DNA of 64,000 bases from CALHVX01 sp038757945 (GTDB taxonomy: Bacteria; Pseudomonadota; Gammaproteobacteria; Pseudomonadales; Azotimanducaceae). The translations under genes were made by a program, and so were the position numbers. The stretch covers positions 43,151-107,150 of the forward strand of contig JBCDGJ010000001.1 of the NCBI GenBank assembly GCA_038757945.1, given 5' to 3'. Below, piece by piece: positions 18,479-28,176 of the stretch; the first letter of the stretch is position 1; each line of letters starts with the position of its first letter. The notes beneath the pieces were generated by a model. It saw only the letters and a program-made list of their open reading frames with translations. It was not told the origin of the DNA and ran no database searches.

Positions 18479-19996
18479 ATGGCGCAGGGCACAGCGGCGG
18501 GCGTACGGGAACAGGACCTGATTCTGGCGCTCGATCAGGGTACATCGAGCTCCCGGGCCCTGCTGTTCGACGCACAGGGCCAACTGCTGGGGCTCGGCCA
18601 GCAGGACTTCGACATGACCTTTCCGGAGGACGGCTGGGTTGAGCAGGATCCCGAGGTGTTGTGGGCGACCACGCTGGCGGCGGGGCGGGCGGCCATCAGC
18701 CGTGCAGCGGTTGCGCCCGAGCGCATCGCCGCGATCGGCATCACCAATCAGCGCGAGACGACCCTGCTCTGGGATGCCGCCACACGACAAGCCCTGCACC
18801 CCGCTATCGTCTGGCAGGATCGCCGCACCGCTACGTTCTGCGCCGACCTGAAGGCGGGCGGCCATGAGCCCATGCTGGCGGAGCGGACCGGGCTGCGCTT
18901 CGATCCGTATTTCTCTGGCACCAAGCTGCGCTGGCTGCTCGAGACCGTACCGCAGGCGCGCGCCCGCGCGGCACGCGGCGAGCTGCGGGCCGGCACCGTC
19001 GATACCTTTCTGATCGACCGGCTGACCAAAGGCGAGTGCTTTGTCACCGATGCGACCAACGCCTCCCGTACGCTGCTCTACAACCCGGTGGCGCAGCACT
19101 GGGATCCTGAGCTCTGCGCGCTGCTCGACGTACCGGAGTCGCTGTTGCCTGAAGTGCTCGATTGCGCTGCTGACTTCGGCGTTGCCGATCCCGAGTGGTT
19201 CGGCGCACCGATTCCCATTCGTGGCGTGGCCGGGGATCAGCATGCCGCGCTCATCGGCCAGGCCTGCCTCGAGCCGGGCATGAGCAAGTGCACGTTCGGC
19301 ACCGGCTGCTTTGCCCTCACCAACCTCGGGGGGACCTTTCAGCCATCGCAGCAGGGCCTCTTGGCGACGCTTGCCTATCAGCTCGACGGCGAGCCGACCT
19401 TCGCCCTCGAAGGCAGCGTATTCGTTGCGGGCGTTGCGGTGAAATGGCTGCGCGACAAGCTCGGGCTGATTGCCGATGCTGGCGACACCGAAGCGGCAGC
19501 GCTGCGCACCAGCGGCGACACTGGCGGCGTGGTCGTGGTGCCGGCCTTCACCGGCCTTGGCGCGCCGTACTGGGATCCCGATGCACGGGGGCTGATCGCC
19601 GGACTGACCCTCGACACGACGGCCGATCAGCTGGTCACGGCAACGCTCAAAGCGGTGGCGTTTCAGGCCGCCGACCTGACCGGCGCGATGGCTGCGGACG
19701 GCGCGCCGCTTGCGCAGCTGCGGGTCGATGGTGGCATGGTGGTCAACGATTGGTTCTGTCAGCAGCTCGCAGAATTGACCGGCTTGCCGGTCGTGCGCCC
19801 GAAGATGATCGAAACGACGGCGCTTGGCGCCGCGATGCTGGCCGCCGTTGGGCAGGGACTGTTCTCAAATCTCGATGCAGCGCGAGAGATGTGGCAGCAG
19901 GAAACGCGTTTTGAACCATCGATGAGTACCGCCCAACGCGCCGCGGAGCTCGAGCGCTGGGCAACAGCCGTGCAGCGTGCACGCAGCGGTCTCTGA
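18479..19996 (+). CDS. glpK: Glycerol kinase
   Basis: A 505-residue FGGY-family kinase that phosphorylates glycerol to glycerol 3-phosphate with ATP. The N-terminal phosphate-binding segment ILALDQGTSSSRALLFD, the GITNQRETT strand, GVAGDQHAALIGQ and the signature CTFGTGCFALTNLG are all present, and the length matches the usual 500. I chose the ATG at 18479 because GGGAGGCAAG gives a ribosome site. No glpF or glpD is adjacent, so it stands alone between nrdA and the large cyclic-di-GMP gene. Substrate specificity for glycerol rather than another polyol rests on overall resemblance. Confidence 0.93.
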   Translation: MAQGTAAGVREQDLILALDQGTSSSRALLFDAQGQLLGLGQQDFDMTFPEDGWVEQDPEVLWATTLAAGRAAISRAAVAPERIAAIGITNQRETTLLWDAATRQALHPAIVWQDRRTATFCADLKAGGHEPMLAERTGLRFDPYFSGTKLRWLLETVPQARARAARGELRAGTVDTFLIDRLTKGECFVTDATNASRTLLYNPVAQHWDPELCALLDVPESLLPEVLDCAADFGVADPEWFGAPIPIRGVAGDQHAALIGQACLEPGMSKCTFGTGCFALTNLGGTFQPSQQGLLATLAYQLDGEPTFALEGSVFVAGVAVKWLRDKLGLIADAGDTEAAALRTSGDTGGVVVVPAFTGLGAPYWDPDARGLIAGLTLDTTADQLVTATLKAVAFQAADLTGAMAADGAPLAQLRVDGGMVVNDWFCQQLAELTGLPVVRPKMIETTALGAAMLAAVGQGLFSNLDAAREMWQQETRFEPSMSTAQRAAELERWATAVQRARSGL

Positions 19997-20140
19997 GGCC
20001 GGTTCGGCAGCAGGAGTGTGACGCCGGTCAGAGTCTGACGATCAATCGCTCGAGGACCGCGTGCTGCGGCGTCGCCGTAGTGCGCGGGTGCCCCGAATCG
20101 GGTATGTTTCCAAGGCCATCGCAGAAAGGATGCTGCCGCG

Positions 20141-23100
20141 TTGGAACGTCGGCGCTTTCATCGTCAACCCATATCTCTCAGTGCCCTGGTACACCCTCCG
20201 GAAGGACGGTCCTGGCTCTGTCATGTGCGCGATTTCTGTGAAGACGGCATGCTGCTTGCCGGTAGTAGCGGACAACGCTTCGACGCCGAATCAACGCCGT
20301 CCGGCACCGCGATTGCTCTGCATTTCTCCGTTGCCTCACCAGACGGACAGAAACACTTTCGTACCCAGCCGAAGATAGTTCGCTTTCTTAACGAGGGCAC
20401 TGCGCTCGGCGTGCAGTTCGACGGCGGCATGCCGGACACCGCCTACGATGCGCTGCGCAGTTTCACCGTTGCTGCCGGCTACGCGGCACCGGAACCCGGC
20501 AGCGAAGACGACGAGATCGACGAGATCGAACTCTACGAGGCGACGCCACCGGGCGCGCCTGGCTTTACCAACCGGGATCGCCCGGACGCGACGACGAAGA
20601 GCGATGACGCTGCAGCCGCCGACAGCGCGGCCGCTGCTGCCCCGGCGCACAAGCAACCTCCGGCACCGGCTGGCAGCGCCGCCAAACCGCGGCCGGCAGC
20701 CCGCGCGGGCACGGCCAGGCAACCGGCGGCCAAGCAGCGATCCGGCAAGCCCGACGAGCACGCCCTGCGCGACCGCCGCCTGACCGAGGAACAGGCTCGG
20801 GCGATACGCGAGCGGATGCTGACGGTCACCGAGCGGGCGCTCGGGCGGTTCTGTAATCAGCTGCTCGCAACGACCCAGGAGCGCCTGCTGACCAACGCCC
20901 GTGATGCGGGCACAAACGCGGCTCAAACCCTGTACTTCGAGGGCCTGGACTCGCTCGAGAAGTCGGAGACGGAGGTTCGGGCGGATTTCACCCGCCGGGT
21001 TCTCGAGCAGATTCGCAGCGTTTCGGATCTGGATACGGTCATGGAGCGTCGACGCCGGCGCGAAGGGGGCAGCCCGACCAAGCTCGAGCTGGTCGATACC
21101 GAAGACTTCGAAGCCTGGCTCGGCGTTGCCGAAGTCATTTCGAAAGCGGAAAACCGCTTTGAGGAACCGCTGTTTGATCTACGCGCGCAGCTTGGGCTCA
21201 TAGCCAAGCCCTGGAGCCATAAGGACGTCATTCCTGTTGGCCCGGCAGTGCTGACCTGGGCCTTTGACGACACCATCGCGCCGCTCGCGTTCCGGCGACA
21301 GGTGCGCGATGACCTCTACGACTGCTTCAGCGAAACGCTGTACAAGTCGCTCGGCAATCTTTACGCAGCGTTAAATCAGCTGCTCGAGGACAGCCGGGCG
21401 TTCCCGCCGCTCGACGAGCTGCGGGACAACCTGGCCCGCGGGCGCATCCGGCGCACCGCGTCCGGGGTCAAGGTCGACAGCGCCGCTTACGCGAAGATGG
21501 ATGCGCCGACGCGCGAAGCCGCCATGGCCGCTGACGGCGTCGGCAGCCAGCGGGTGGACTACAACCCCTTCGTTGAGGCCGCCGGTGGCGATCAGGTTTA
21601 CGGTACGGCGCGCAGCCTGCTCAATGTTGGTCGCACCGCCCGTCAGCTTATGGGGCAGCCCCGGGAAGAGATGCTGGCGCGCCCCGATGCAGCGCCGAAC
21701 GAGCTGTTCAACTCCCGGGAGATTCTGACCGCGCTGGCACACATCGAGTCGGAGCTCGGTGATGCGTCGCTGACCGATGAGCGCCTGAAGCCGCGGCTCA
21801 TGCAGGTGCTGCGACAGCAGCACGGCAACAGCAAAGCGTTCTCCGAAGATGATTTCGACACGCTTGACGTCATGGACAACCTGGTCGAGTCGATCGAGTC
21901 CGACCGCCTGTTAACCGAGGGGATCCGCGAGTGGGTCAAGCGCCTGGAGATCACGCTGCACAAGCTCGCTACCCGTGATCCCAATTTCCTGGCGTACGAT
22001 CCGCAGGCACCGCATGGCGCCGTGCGTATGCTCAACCAGCTGGCGCGGCTTGGTAACTCGCGCGACGTCCGCGATGGCATCGACCGCGAAGTTGGCGCGC
22101 GGGTGGACGAACTGCTGCAGAAGGTCGTCAGCGAGTACGACTCGAACCCCGAGGTCTTCGATGAGGTGGTCGACGAGCTTAATCCGCTGATCGACCGGCA
22201 GACCCGTACCTACCGCGGCAACATCGAACGTACGGTCCGTGCCAGCGAAGGTCAGCAGAAACTGGCGCGCGCACGTCGACACGTGGTCGAGGCCGTGGCT
22301 GACCACATGGAAGGCCAGCAGGTACCCGATCTCGTCGCCCAGCTGCTCAACCCCGGCTGGCGCAACCTGCTGGTGCATACCCATCTGCGTCATGGCCCGG
22401 ACAGCAACGAGTGGCGTGATACCCTCGGCGTGGTCAAGCAGCTCAACGACCAGCTGAGCGGCAAGGTCAAAGAGAGTGATCCGGCGTTCGTCGCGCCGGA
22501 TGCGTTGCTGCGCCGGATCGTCGATGGACTGAACAGCATCTCCTTCGATCCGAGCAAGCGCACGCCGCTCATTATGAAGCTGTCGGCAGCGCTGGTAGGG
22601 GATACCACGGGCCGTAAGGCGCCGGTGCAGTCGCAGCCCCTCGAGGAAGGGCAGGCCGCCAACCTGCTGGGCCTCGAAGGCCTGCTGCCTGAAGTTGATC
22701 CGGATATCGAAACGCAGGACAGCCGAGTTCGCGAGTCCTGGGACAGCGCGGTCCGCCGTGCGCGTCGCATCCAGGTCGGTGAGTGGCTTGCAACGTCTGA
22801 TGCGCGCGGCCGCCCGCTGATACTGTCGGTGGCCTTCGTCGGCGACGAGCAGAGCGCCTTCGTGCTGGTCAACCGTAAAGGCATCAAAGCCCGCGAGCTG
22901 TCGCTCAAAGAGATGGCCGATGGCCTGCACGAGGGCCAGATCACCCTGCTCGATGACTACGACCTGCCGCTGATGGAGCGGGCATCGCAGCGGATGCTCG
23001 AGAACATGCACAGCCGTCTCGCCTACCAGTCGAGCCATGATGAGCTGACGCAGCTGGTGAACCGGCGCGAGTTCGAGCGCCTGGTTGAGCAGTCGCTGAA

Positions 23101-24310
23101 GGAATCCCGAACCCACGAAGTACAGCATGCGCTGCTGTACGTCGATCTTGACCAGTTCAAGATCGTCAACAACACCAGTGGTCACAAGGCTGGGGATGAG
23201 CTCCTCAAGCAGATCGGTGACACGCTGGCCCGGGCGCTGCAGGGACACGACAACGCGACCCTTGCCCGACTCGGCGGCGACGAGTTCGGCGTGCTGCTGA
23301 AAGAAGTTGAAACCCAGGCTGCGCGGGAACAAAGCGAAGGGCTGCTGCAGGCAGTCCGTGATCAGCGCTTCGAATGGGATGGCCGCACCTTCAACCTCTC
23401 GGCGAGCATGGGCCTGGTGTTTCTCGATGCCACCACGGAAAACGTGGATACGGCCATGCGGCATGCGGACGAAGCCTGCTACTCCGCGAAAGACGCGGGC
23501 CGTAATCGGCTGCAGGAGTACGAGCTCGGCGATGCGCGCATGATGCAGCGCCACGGCATCATGGAGTGGGTTTCGCAGCTCGACAAGGCGCTCGACGACG
23601 ACCGGTTTGTGCTGAACTGCCAGCGCATCGCGCCGGTTGCGGACCCGGATGCGCTCGATCACTACGAGATCCTGCTCACCATGCGCGATGAGCTCGGCGA
23701 TATCATGCCACCGACGGATTTCATCCTCGCCGCGGAGACCTACAACCGGATGACCCTGGTGGATCGCTGGGTGATCGAACGCGTGCTGCAATGGATGGCC
23801 GACAACCGCAGCCGGCTCGATCACTCGGCCGGCTTTTCGATCAACGTCTCCGGTCACTCCGTCAACGACGAAACGTTCCCGGACTTTGTGCTCGAGCAGT
23901 TCTCAAAGACTCAGGCGCCGACCGGCAAGGTCTGCTTCGAGATCACGGAGACCGCAGCAATTGCCAACCTCGAGAACGCGATCGACTTCATGAACCGCAT
24001 GAAGATCATCGGCTGCCGGTTCTCCCTCGATGACTTCGGCACCGGCCTGTCGTCCTACTCCTACCTGCGGCATCTGCCGGTGGACTACGTCAAGATCGAC
24101 GGCGTGTTCGTCAAGGGAATTGTCGACAATCCCGGGGATCAGGCGATCGTCCGCTCAATCAACGAGATTGCGCACCACATGGGCAAGAAGACCATCGCCG
24201 AGTTCGTCGAGAACCAGTCGGTCTTTGAGTACCTGCGGGATATTGGCGTCGATTTTGTGCAGGGCTATGAGGTCGATCGCCCGCTGCTGCTCGAAGAGCT
24301 GCGCCTCTAG
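20141..24310 (+). CDS. PilZ-DUF1631-GGDEF-EAL multidomain cyclic-di-GMP protein
   Basis: A 1389-residue soluble protein with no membrane segments. An N-terminal PilZ-like region (ERRRFHRQPISLSAL, then CHVRDFCEDGMLL) is followed by an Ala/Pro-rich linker near 130-205 and a long helical DUF1631 region to about 900. A GGDEF domain follows, with intact LGGDEFG at about 1045-1049, and a C-terminal EAL-type domain. The EAL motif itself reads EIL (Glu at about 1176), but other phosphodiesterase residues remain: INVSGHS, CFEITET, LDDFGTG, YVKID, AEFVEN and FVQGY. No RxxD inhibitory site precedes GGDEF. The start is TTG; the nearby ATG at 20129 is out of frame. It may both make and degrade cyclic-di-GMP, or one domain may be regulatory. 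Confidence 0.88.
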   Translation: MERRRFHRQPISLSALVHPPEGRSWLCHVRDFCEDGMLLAGSSGQRFDAESTPSGTAIALHFSVASPDGQKHFRTQPKIVRFLNEGTALGVQFDGGMPDTAYDALRSFTVAAGYAAPEPGSEDDEIDEIELYEATPPGAPGFTNRDRPDATTKSDDAAAADSAAAAAPAHKQPPAPAGSAAKPRPAARAGTARQPAAKQRSGKPDEHALRDRRLTEEQARAIRERMLTVTERALGRFCNQLLATTQERLLTNARDAGTNAAQTLYFEGLDSLEKSETEVRADFTRRVLEQIRSVSDLDTVMERRRRREGGSPTKLELVDTEDFEAWLGVAEVISKAENRFEEPLFDLRAQLGLIAKPWSHKDVIPVGPAVLTWAFDDTIAPLAFRRQVRDDLYDCFSETLYKSLGNLYAALNQLLEDSRAFPPLDELRDNLARGRIRRTASGVKVDSAAYAKMDAPTREAAMAADGVGSQRVDYNPFVEAAGGDQVYGTARSLLNVGRTARQLMGQPREEMLARPDAAPNELFNSREILTALAHIESELGDASLTDERLKPRLMQVLRQQHGNSKAFSEDDFDTLDVMDNLVESIESDRLLTEGIREWVKRLEITLHKLATRDPNFLAYDPQAPHGAVRMLNQLARLGNSRDVRDGIDREVGARVDELLQKVVSEYDSNPEVFDEVVDELNPLIDRQTRTYRGNIERTVRASEGQQKLARARRHVVEAVADHMEGQQVPDLVAQLLNPGWRNLLVHTHLRHGPDSNEWRDTLGVVKQLNDQLSGKVKESDPAFVAPDALLRRIVDGLNSISFDPSKRTPLIMKLSAALVGDTTGRKAPVQSQPLEEGQAANLLGLEGLLPEVDPDIETQDSRVRESWDSAVRRARRIQVGEWLATSDARGRPLILSVAFVGDEQSAFVLVNRKGIKARELSLKEMADGLHEGQITLLDDYDLPLMERASQRMLENMHSRLAYQSSHDELTQLVNRREFERLVEQSLKESRTHEVQHALLYVDLDQFKIVNNTSGHKAGDELLKQIGDTLARALQGHDNATLARLGGDEFGVLLKEVETQAAREQSEGLLQAVRDQRFEWDGRTFNLSASMGLVFLDATTENVDTAMRHADEACYSAKDAGRNRLQEYELGDARMMQRHGIMEWVSQLDKALDDDRFVLNCQRIAPVADPDALDHYEILLTMRDELGDIMPPTDFILAAETYNRMTLVDRWVIERVLQWMADNRSRLDHSAGFSINVSGHSVNDETFPDFVLEQFSKTQAPTGKVCFEITETAAIANLENAIDFMNRMKIIGCRFSLDDFGTGLSSYSYLRHLPVDYVKIDGVFVKGIVDNPGDQAIVRSINEIAHHMGKKTIAEFVENQSVFEYLRDIGVDFVQGYEVDRPLLLEELRL

Positions 24311-24330
24311 CGGATCGTCAGCCGCGAAAG

Positions 24331-24354
24331 CGTGGGTTGGCGCATGCCCCCACG
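24331..24354. terminator. Hairpin between the convergent cyclic-di-GMP gene and argF
   Basis: CGTGGG at 24331-24336 pairs with CCCACG at 24349-24354 around a 12-nt loop, in the 44-bp gap between convergent stop codons. There is no T-tract, so it is only a possible terminator. Confidence 0.35.
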
Positions 24355-25302
24355 TCAGCCGCCGAGCAGGAGATACTTCAGCAGCGCTTTCTGCGAGTGC
24401 ATGCGGTTCCCGGCCTCACGCCACACAACGGACCGCGGGTCCTCGAGCAGGGTTGGACTGATCTCTTCCCCCCCATGCGCGGGCAGACAGTGCATGAACA
24501 GCACGTCCCGACTGGCCTGATCGAGCAGCGCCGCATCGACCTGATACCCGTCGAATGCCCGGCGCCGGGCTTCCGCATCGGCTTCATGGCCCATGCTCGA
24601 CCAGACGTCGGTCACGACCAGATCGGCATCGGCAACGGCCTCTGCTGGCGTCGCAACACAGCTGGCGTGGTCCGTGCTGGCCAGCAGTTCTGCGGGCGGC
24701 CGGTACCCTTCCGGACAGGCGATGCGCAGCTCGAACCCCCACTGCCGTGCGGCGTTGATGTAGGAATTGCACATGTTGTAGCCGTCGCCGACAAAGGCGA
24801 CCCGGCGGCCGTCGATCGGCCCGCGAAGTTCTTCGAAGGTCTGTACGTCGGCCAGCAGCTGCAGCGGATGATAGTCCGCGGTCATGGCGTTGATCACCGG
24901 AACGCTGGCCCAGCGGGCGAGTTCCGCCACCTTATCCTGGTCCAAGGCCCGGATGATGATGACGTCCAGCATCTCTGCGAGCACCCGTGCCGTATCGGCA
25001 ATGGGTTCGCCGCGCCCGAGCTGGGAGTTCTTGGCGTCGATGACCAGACAGTGCCCGCCGAGCTGCTGCATGCCGGCTTCGAAACCGACCCGCGTACGGG
25101 TCGAGTTGAGCTCCAGGATGAGCCCGGCGGTGAAGCCGGTCAGCGGTGTCTCGCGGAGGCCTCTTTCGTAGTCCTTACGCAGCTCGATGGCGTCGGCAAC
25201 GATGCCTTTCAGCGTGCCGGGGTCGAGGTCCAGCAGGGTCAGGAAATCCTGCTTTGCCGCGGAACCCGAAGGACCGAGGGGCAGTGGGGAGGGGCTGGCC
25301 AT
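24355..25302 (-). CDS. argF: Ornithine carbamoyltransferase
   Basis: A 315-residue enzyme making citrulline from ornithine and carbamoyl phosphate. The carbamoyl-phosphate site STRTRVGFE (about residues 67-75), ADYHPLQLLADVQTF and the ornithine-site motif FMHCLPAH are visible, and the last distinguishes it from aspartate carbamoyltransferase. Two positions differ from the common form: HPLQ instead of HPCQ, and HCLPAHGGEE instead of HCLPAHRGEE. It begins one base after argD ends, so the two are in one operon; argG lies 4.7 kb away on the opposite strand. Confidence 0.93.
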   Translation of the reverse strand: MASPSPLPLGPSGSAAKQDFLTLLDLDPGTLKGIVADAIELRKDYERGLRETPLTGFTAGLILELNSTRTRVGFEAGMQQLGGHCLVIDAKNSQLGRGEPIADTARVLAEMLDVIIIRALDQDKVAELARWASVPVINAMTADYHPLQLLADVQTFEELRGPIDGRRVAFVGDGYNMCNSYINAARQWGFELRIACPEGYRPPAELLASTDHASCVATPAEAVADADLVVTDVWSSMGHEADAEARRRAFDGYQVDAALLDQASRDVLFMHCLPAHGGEEISPTLLEDPRSVVWREAGNRMHSQKALLKYLLLGG

Positions 25303-25303
25303 G

Positions 25304-26470
25304 TCAGCTGTACTCCTGCACGAGGTGGCTGACCTGGTCGGCGAGGGCGTCGGCCTCCTCGTCGCTCAGGATCAGCGGCGGCAGCAGGCGGATGACGTTG
25401 CCCGCGGTCACGTTCAGCAGCAGCCCGTGTTCCAGCGCCGCCGCGACCAGCTCCGGACAGGGGGACTTCATTTCCACGCCGATCATGAGCCCGGCACCGC
25501 GGATGGCGACCACGGCGTTGTGGCCGGACAGCGCTTCGCGCAGGCGCGCCTGGATCCGCTCGCCGAGGGCTGCAGCGCGCTCGAGCAGGCCGTCGCCCTC
25601 AAGCACGTCGAGAACGGCGTTGGCCGCTGCGCAGGCGAGCGGGTTGCCACCGAAGGTGGAGCCGTGCGTGCCTGGCGTCAGCACCGCCGCGGCATCGCCG
25701 CGGGCCAGGCAGGCGCCGATCGGCATGCCGTTGCCCAGCCCTTTGGCCGTGGTGACCACGTCGGGCTGGATGGCCGTGTGCTGGTAGGCGAAAAAGCGGC
25801 CGGTCCGACCGTTGCCGCTCTGGACCTCATCGAGCATGAGCAGCCAGCCAAAGCGGTCGCACAGCGCGCGCAACCCCTCGAGGTAGCCCTGCTCCGGTAC
25901 CACGATACCGCCCTCACCCTGGATCGGTTCGACCAGGATCGCAGCGACGTCCGCATTGTTGTTACCGATGTGCTCGACGGCCGCCAGGTCGTCAAAGGGC
26001 GCCCGGACAAAGCCCGGGAGCAGCGGTTCGAAACCGGCCTGCACCTTGCGGTTGCCGGTTGCGGTCAGCGTTGCCATGGTGCGGCCGTGGAAGCTGCCTT
26101 CCATGACGATGATCTGATTGCGGCCGGCTGACTTGCGGTTGCCGTACAGCCGGGCCAGCTTAATTGCAGCCTCGTTGGCTTCGGCTCCGGAGTTGCACAG
26201 AAACGCGCGCTCCATGCCCGCAACCGAGCAGAGCCGCTCGGCGAGCCGTTCCTGTTCCGGGATCCGGTACAGGTTGGAGGTATGCAGCAGGGTGGTCGAC
26301 TGCCGCGCCAGGGCGTCAGCGATATGCGGGTGCGCGTGTCCGAGGCCGCACACGGCGATGCCGGTCAGGCCATCGAGGTAGCGCTTGCCGGCGTCGTCTT
26401 CCAGGTAGGCGCCGCTGCCGCGGACGAAGGCCACGGGCAAGCGTGCGTAGGTATCCATGAGCTGAGACAT
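25304..26470 (-). CDS. argD: Acetylornithine aminotransferase
   Basis: A 388-residue class III PLP aminotransferase. The family segments GIAVCGLGHAHPHI, AFLCNSGAEANEAAIKLAR and LMLDEVQSGNGRTG are present, with the PLP lysine in TTAKGLGNGMPIGA and a following GTHGSTFGGNPLAC. It converts N-acetylglutamate semialdehyde to N-acetylornithine and may also act on succinyldiaminopimelate. Direct coupling to argF supports the arginine role. The gene starts 31 bp after the PatB-type aminotransferase gene on the same strand. Confidence 0.93.
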   Translation of the reverse strand: MSQLMDTYARLPVAFVRGSGAYLEDDAGKRYLDGLTGIAVCGLGHAHPHIADALARQSTTLLHTSNLYRIPEQERLAERLCSVAGMERAFLCNSGAEANEAAIKLARLYGNRKSAGRNQIIVMEGSFHGRTMATLTATGNRKVQAGFEPLLPGFVRAPFDDLAAVEHIGNNNADVAAILVEPIQGEGGIVVPEQGYLEGLRALCDRFGWLLMLDEVQSGNGRTGRFFAYQHTAIQPDVVTTAKGLGNGMPIGACLARGDAAAVLTPGTHGSTFGGNPLACAAANAVLDVLEGDGLLERAAALGERIQARLREALSGHNAVVAIRGAGLMIGVEMKSPCPELVAAALEHGLLLNVTAGNVIRLLPPLILSDEEADALADQVSHLVQEYS

Positions 26471-26501
26471 CGTCTACGAGCCCTCCGGAAAACGCGCCAG
26501 A

Positions 26502-27692
26502 TTACTCCCGCGGAGGTGCCTCTGCAAGCGCTGTGCGCAGCCGCTCGAGCCCGGTTTCGAGCTGCCCGGAGCTGCAGCCGAAGTTGAAACGGACGAAGCC
26601 GGCGCCGCCGAACGCGGAACCGTCATTGAGCCCGAGCCCGTGGTCTTCGAAGAAGCTGGCGGGCTGGTTCAAGCCGAGATCGGAAACGTCGATCCAGGTG
26701 AGGTAGGTGGCTTCCACCGGCGCCGCGCGGTCGCCGACGACGGCGGCAACGGCATCCCGGTTGCGCCGCAGGTAGGCGCGCAGACCTTCGAGCCAGTGGT
26801 CGTCAGCACCGTAGGCGGCCTCTGCCGCCGCATACGCAAGCGGCCCCGGGCTGCCGACCATGCCGGCGCGTGCAGCCTGAAACCGTGCCCGCAGCTGCGC
26901 GTCGGGAATCACCGCTACGGCGCTGCTCAAGCCCGGCAGATTGTAGGTTTTGCCGGGGGCAAAGAGGCTGATGGTGCGGGCGGCGATGGCATCGTTCAGG
27001 CTCGCCAGCGGCGTGTGCGGCCCGTCGTCGAGGAGCAGCTCGCAGTGGATGTCGTCGCTGATGACCACCAGGTTTTCCTCGATCGCGAGATCGGCCAGCC
27101 GCGCCAGCTCGTCGCGGCGGTAGCGTCTGCCGGTCGGGTTCTGCGGGTTACACAGCAGCAGTGCCCGCGCCGTGGCTGTGGGATGAGTCCGCACCAGCGT
27201 GCGCATGGCCTCGAAATCCATCTCCCAGCGATCGATGTCCGCCCCGCGCACGCGGTGCAGGGGGGTGCGGACCTCGCGTCGTCCGCTGTGCCGGGCCACC
27301 TTCAGGAACGGGTAGTACACGGGGCAGGGGATGAACAGGGGCGTACCGGGCGTACCGACCGCACGCGCGGCGACCTCGAGCCCGGGCACTACGCCGGAGA
27401 TCCACACCAGCCATTCCGGGTCGACCTGCCACTCATAACGCCGGGCCAGCCAGCCGCAGAACGACTCGATCAGGGTGGCGGGCACATTGGTGTAGCCGAG
27501 CACCGGATGCTCGAGGCGCTCGCGAACCGCGTCAAGGACGAAGTCCGGGGTCGGCAGATCCATGTCGGCAACCCAGAACGGCAGCACCCCGGGCTGCGCC
27601 TGATACTTGTCCCACTTGGTGCTCGCGGTACCGCGGCGGTCGATCGGTGTATCGAAGCGGGCCCAGAGGGCCTCGTAGTCCTGGCTGCTCAT
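26502..27692 (-). CDS. MalY/PatB-type PLP aminotransferase (putative C-S lyase)
   Basis: A 396-residue fold-type I PLP protein of the MalY/PatB group. VLPFWVADMDLPTPDFVLDA at the N-terminus, LLCNPQNPTGR, VVISDDIHCELLLD and the PLP lysine in SLFAPGKTYNLPGLSSA are typical. Members act as cystathionine beta-lyases or cysteine desulfhydrases. The chosen start MSSQDYEALW matches the length of the family; the longer upstream frame is not supported. It is the first gene of a possible minus-strand unit with argD and argF and is divergent from grxD. No clear ribosome site is seen. Confidence 0.85.
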   Translation of the reverse strand: MSSQDYEALWARFDTPIDRRGTASTKWDKYQAQPGVLPFWVADMDLPTPDFVLDAVRERLEHPVLGYTNVPATLIESFCGWLARRYEWQVDPEWLVWISGVVPGLEVAARAVGTPGTPLFIPCPVYYPFLKVARHSGRREVRTPLHRVRGADIDRWEMDFEAMRTLVRTHPTATARALLLCNPQNPTGRRYRRDELARLADLAIEENLVVISDDIHCELLLDDGPHTPLASLNDAIAARTISLFAPGKTYNLPGLSSAVAVIPDAQLRARFQAARAGMVGSPGPLAYAAAEAAYGADDHWLEGLRAYLRRNRDAVAAVVGDRAAPVEATYLTWIDVSDLGLNQPASFFEDHGLGLNDGSAFGGAGFVRFNFGCSSGQLETGLERLRTALAEAPPRE

Positions 27693-27808
27693 CGGGTGAT
27701 TGTGCGGTCCGGTACAGTGCCTGTCGACGACCGCTGGTCGCGCTACCCGGCCTTCGCGGTAAACTAATGCGCGTAGATTGATGATTTTCACTTCAACCCA
27801 CCCCAATC

Positions 27809-27822
27809 CCGTCAGCTGACGG
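27809..27822. promoter_or_regulatory. 14-bp palindrome upstream of grxD
   Basis: CCGTCAGCTGACGG is a perfect palindrome 18 bp before the grxD start, in the 148-bp divergent region with the PatB-type gene. It could be an operator or a leader hairpin. An AT-rich TAAACTAAT lies farther upstream near 27761. Confidence 0.35.
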
Positions 27823-27840
27823 ACTGAGCGAGGCCACCGA

Positions 27841-28176
27841 ATGAGTGACGACGTCCTTGAGCACATCAAGAGCCAGATCGCAGAAAACCCGATCCTGCTG
27901 TACATGAAGGGATCGCCGCAGATGCCGCAGTGCGGGTTTTCTGCGCAGACGGTGCAGTGCCTGATTCAGTGCGGCGAGCGCTTTGCCTACGTCGATATCC
28001 TGTCCAACCCCGAGATCCGCGCCGCGTTGCCGGGTTATGCGGACTGGCCCACTTTTCCTCAGCTCTGGGTCAGCGGCGAGCTGGTTGGTGGTTGCGATAT
28101 CGTCACGGAGATGTTCGAAGCGGGCGAGCTGCAGACGCTGATCAAGGAGACTGCGGCACAAACGGCGAGCGATTGA
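27841..28176 (+). CDS. grxD: Monothiol glutaredoxin (Grx4 type)
   Basis: A 111-residue monothiol glutaredoxin with the active site CGFS in QMPQCGFSAQTVQ. The glutathione-binding segments WPTFPQLWVSGELVGGCDI are complete. Such proteins carry a bridging [2Fe-2S] cluster with glutathione and take part in iron-sulfur delivery. Its 3-prime end overlaps the convergent rnt gene by 35 bp. The neighbourhood rnt, motY and argG is conserved in Pseudomonas-like genomes. Confidence 0.96.
   Translation: MSDDVLEHIKSQIAENPILLYMKGSPQMPQCGFSAQTVQCLIQCGERFAYVDILSNPEIRAALPGYADWPTFPQLWVSGELVGGCDIVTEMFEAGELQTLIKETAAQTASD

Noticed and set aside
21911..23857. Minus-strand reading frame of 648 codons inside the cyclic-di-GMP gene
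   Set aside because: It is antisense to an intact multidomain protein and shows no domain of its own.
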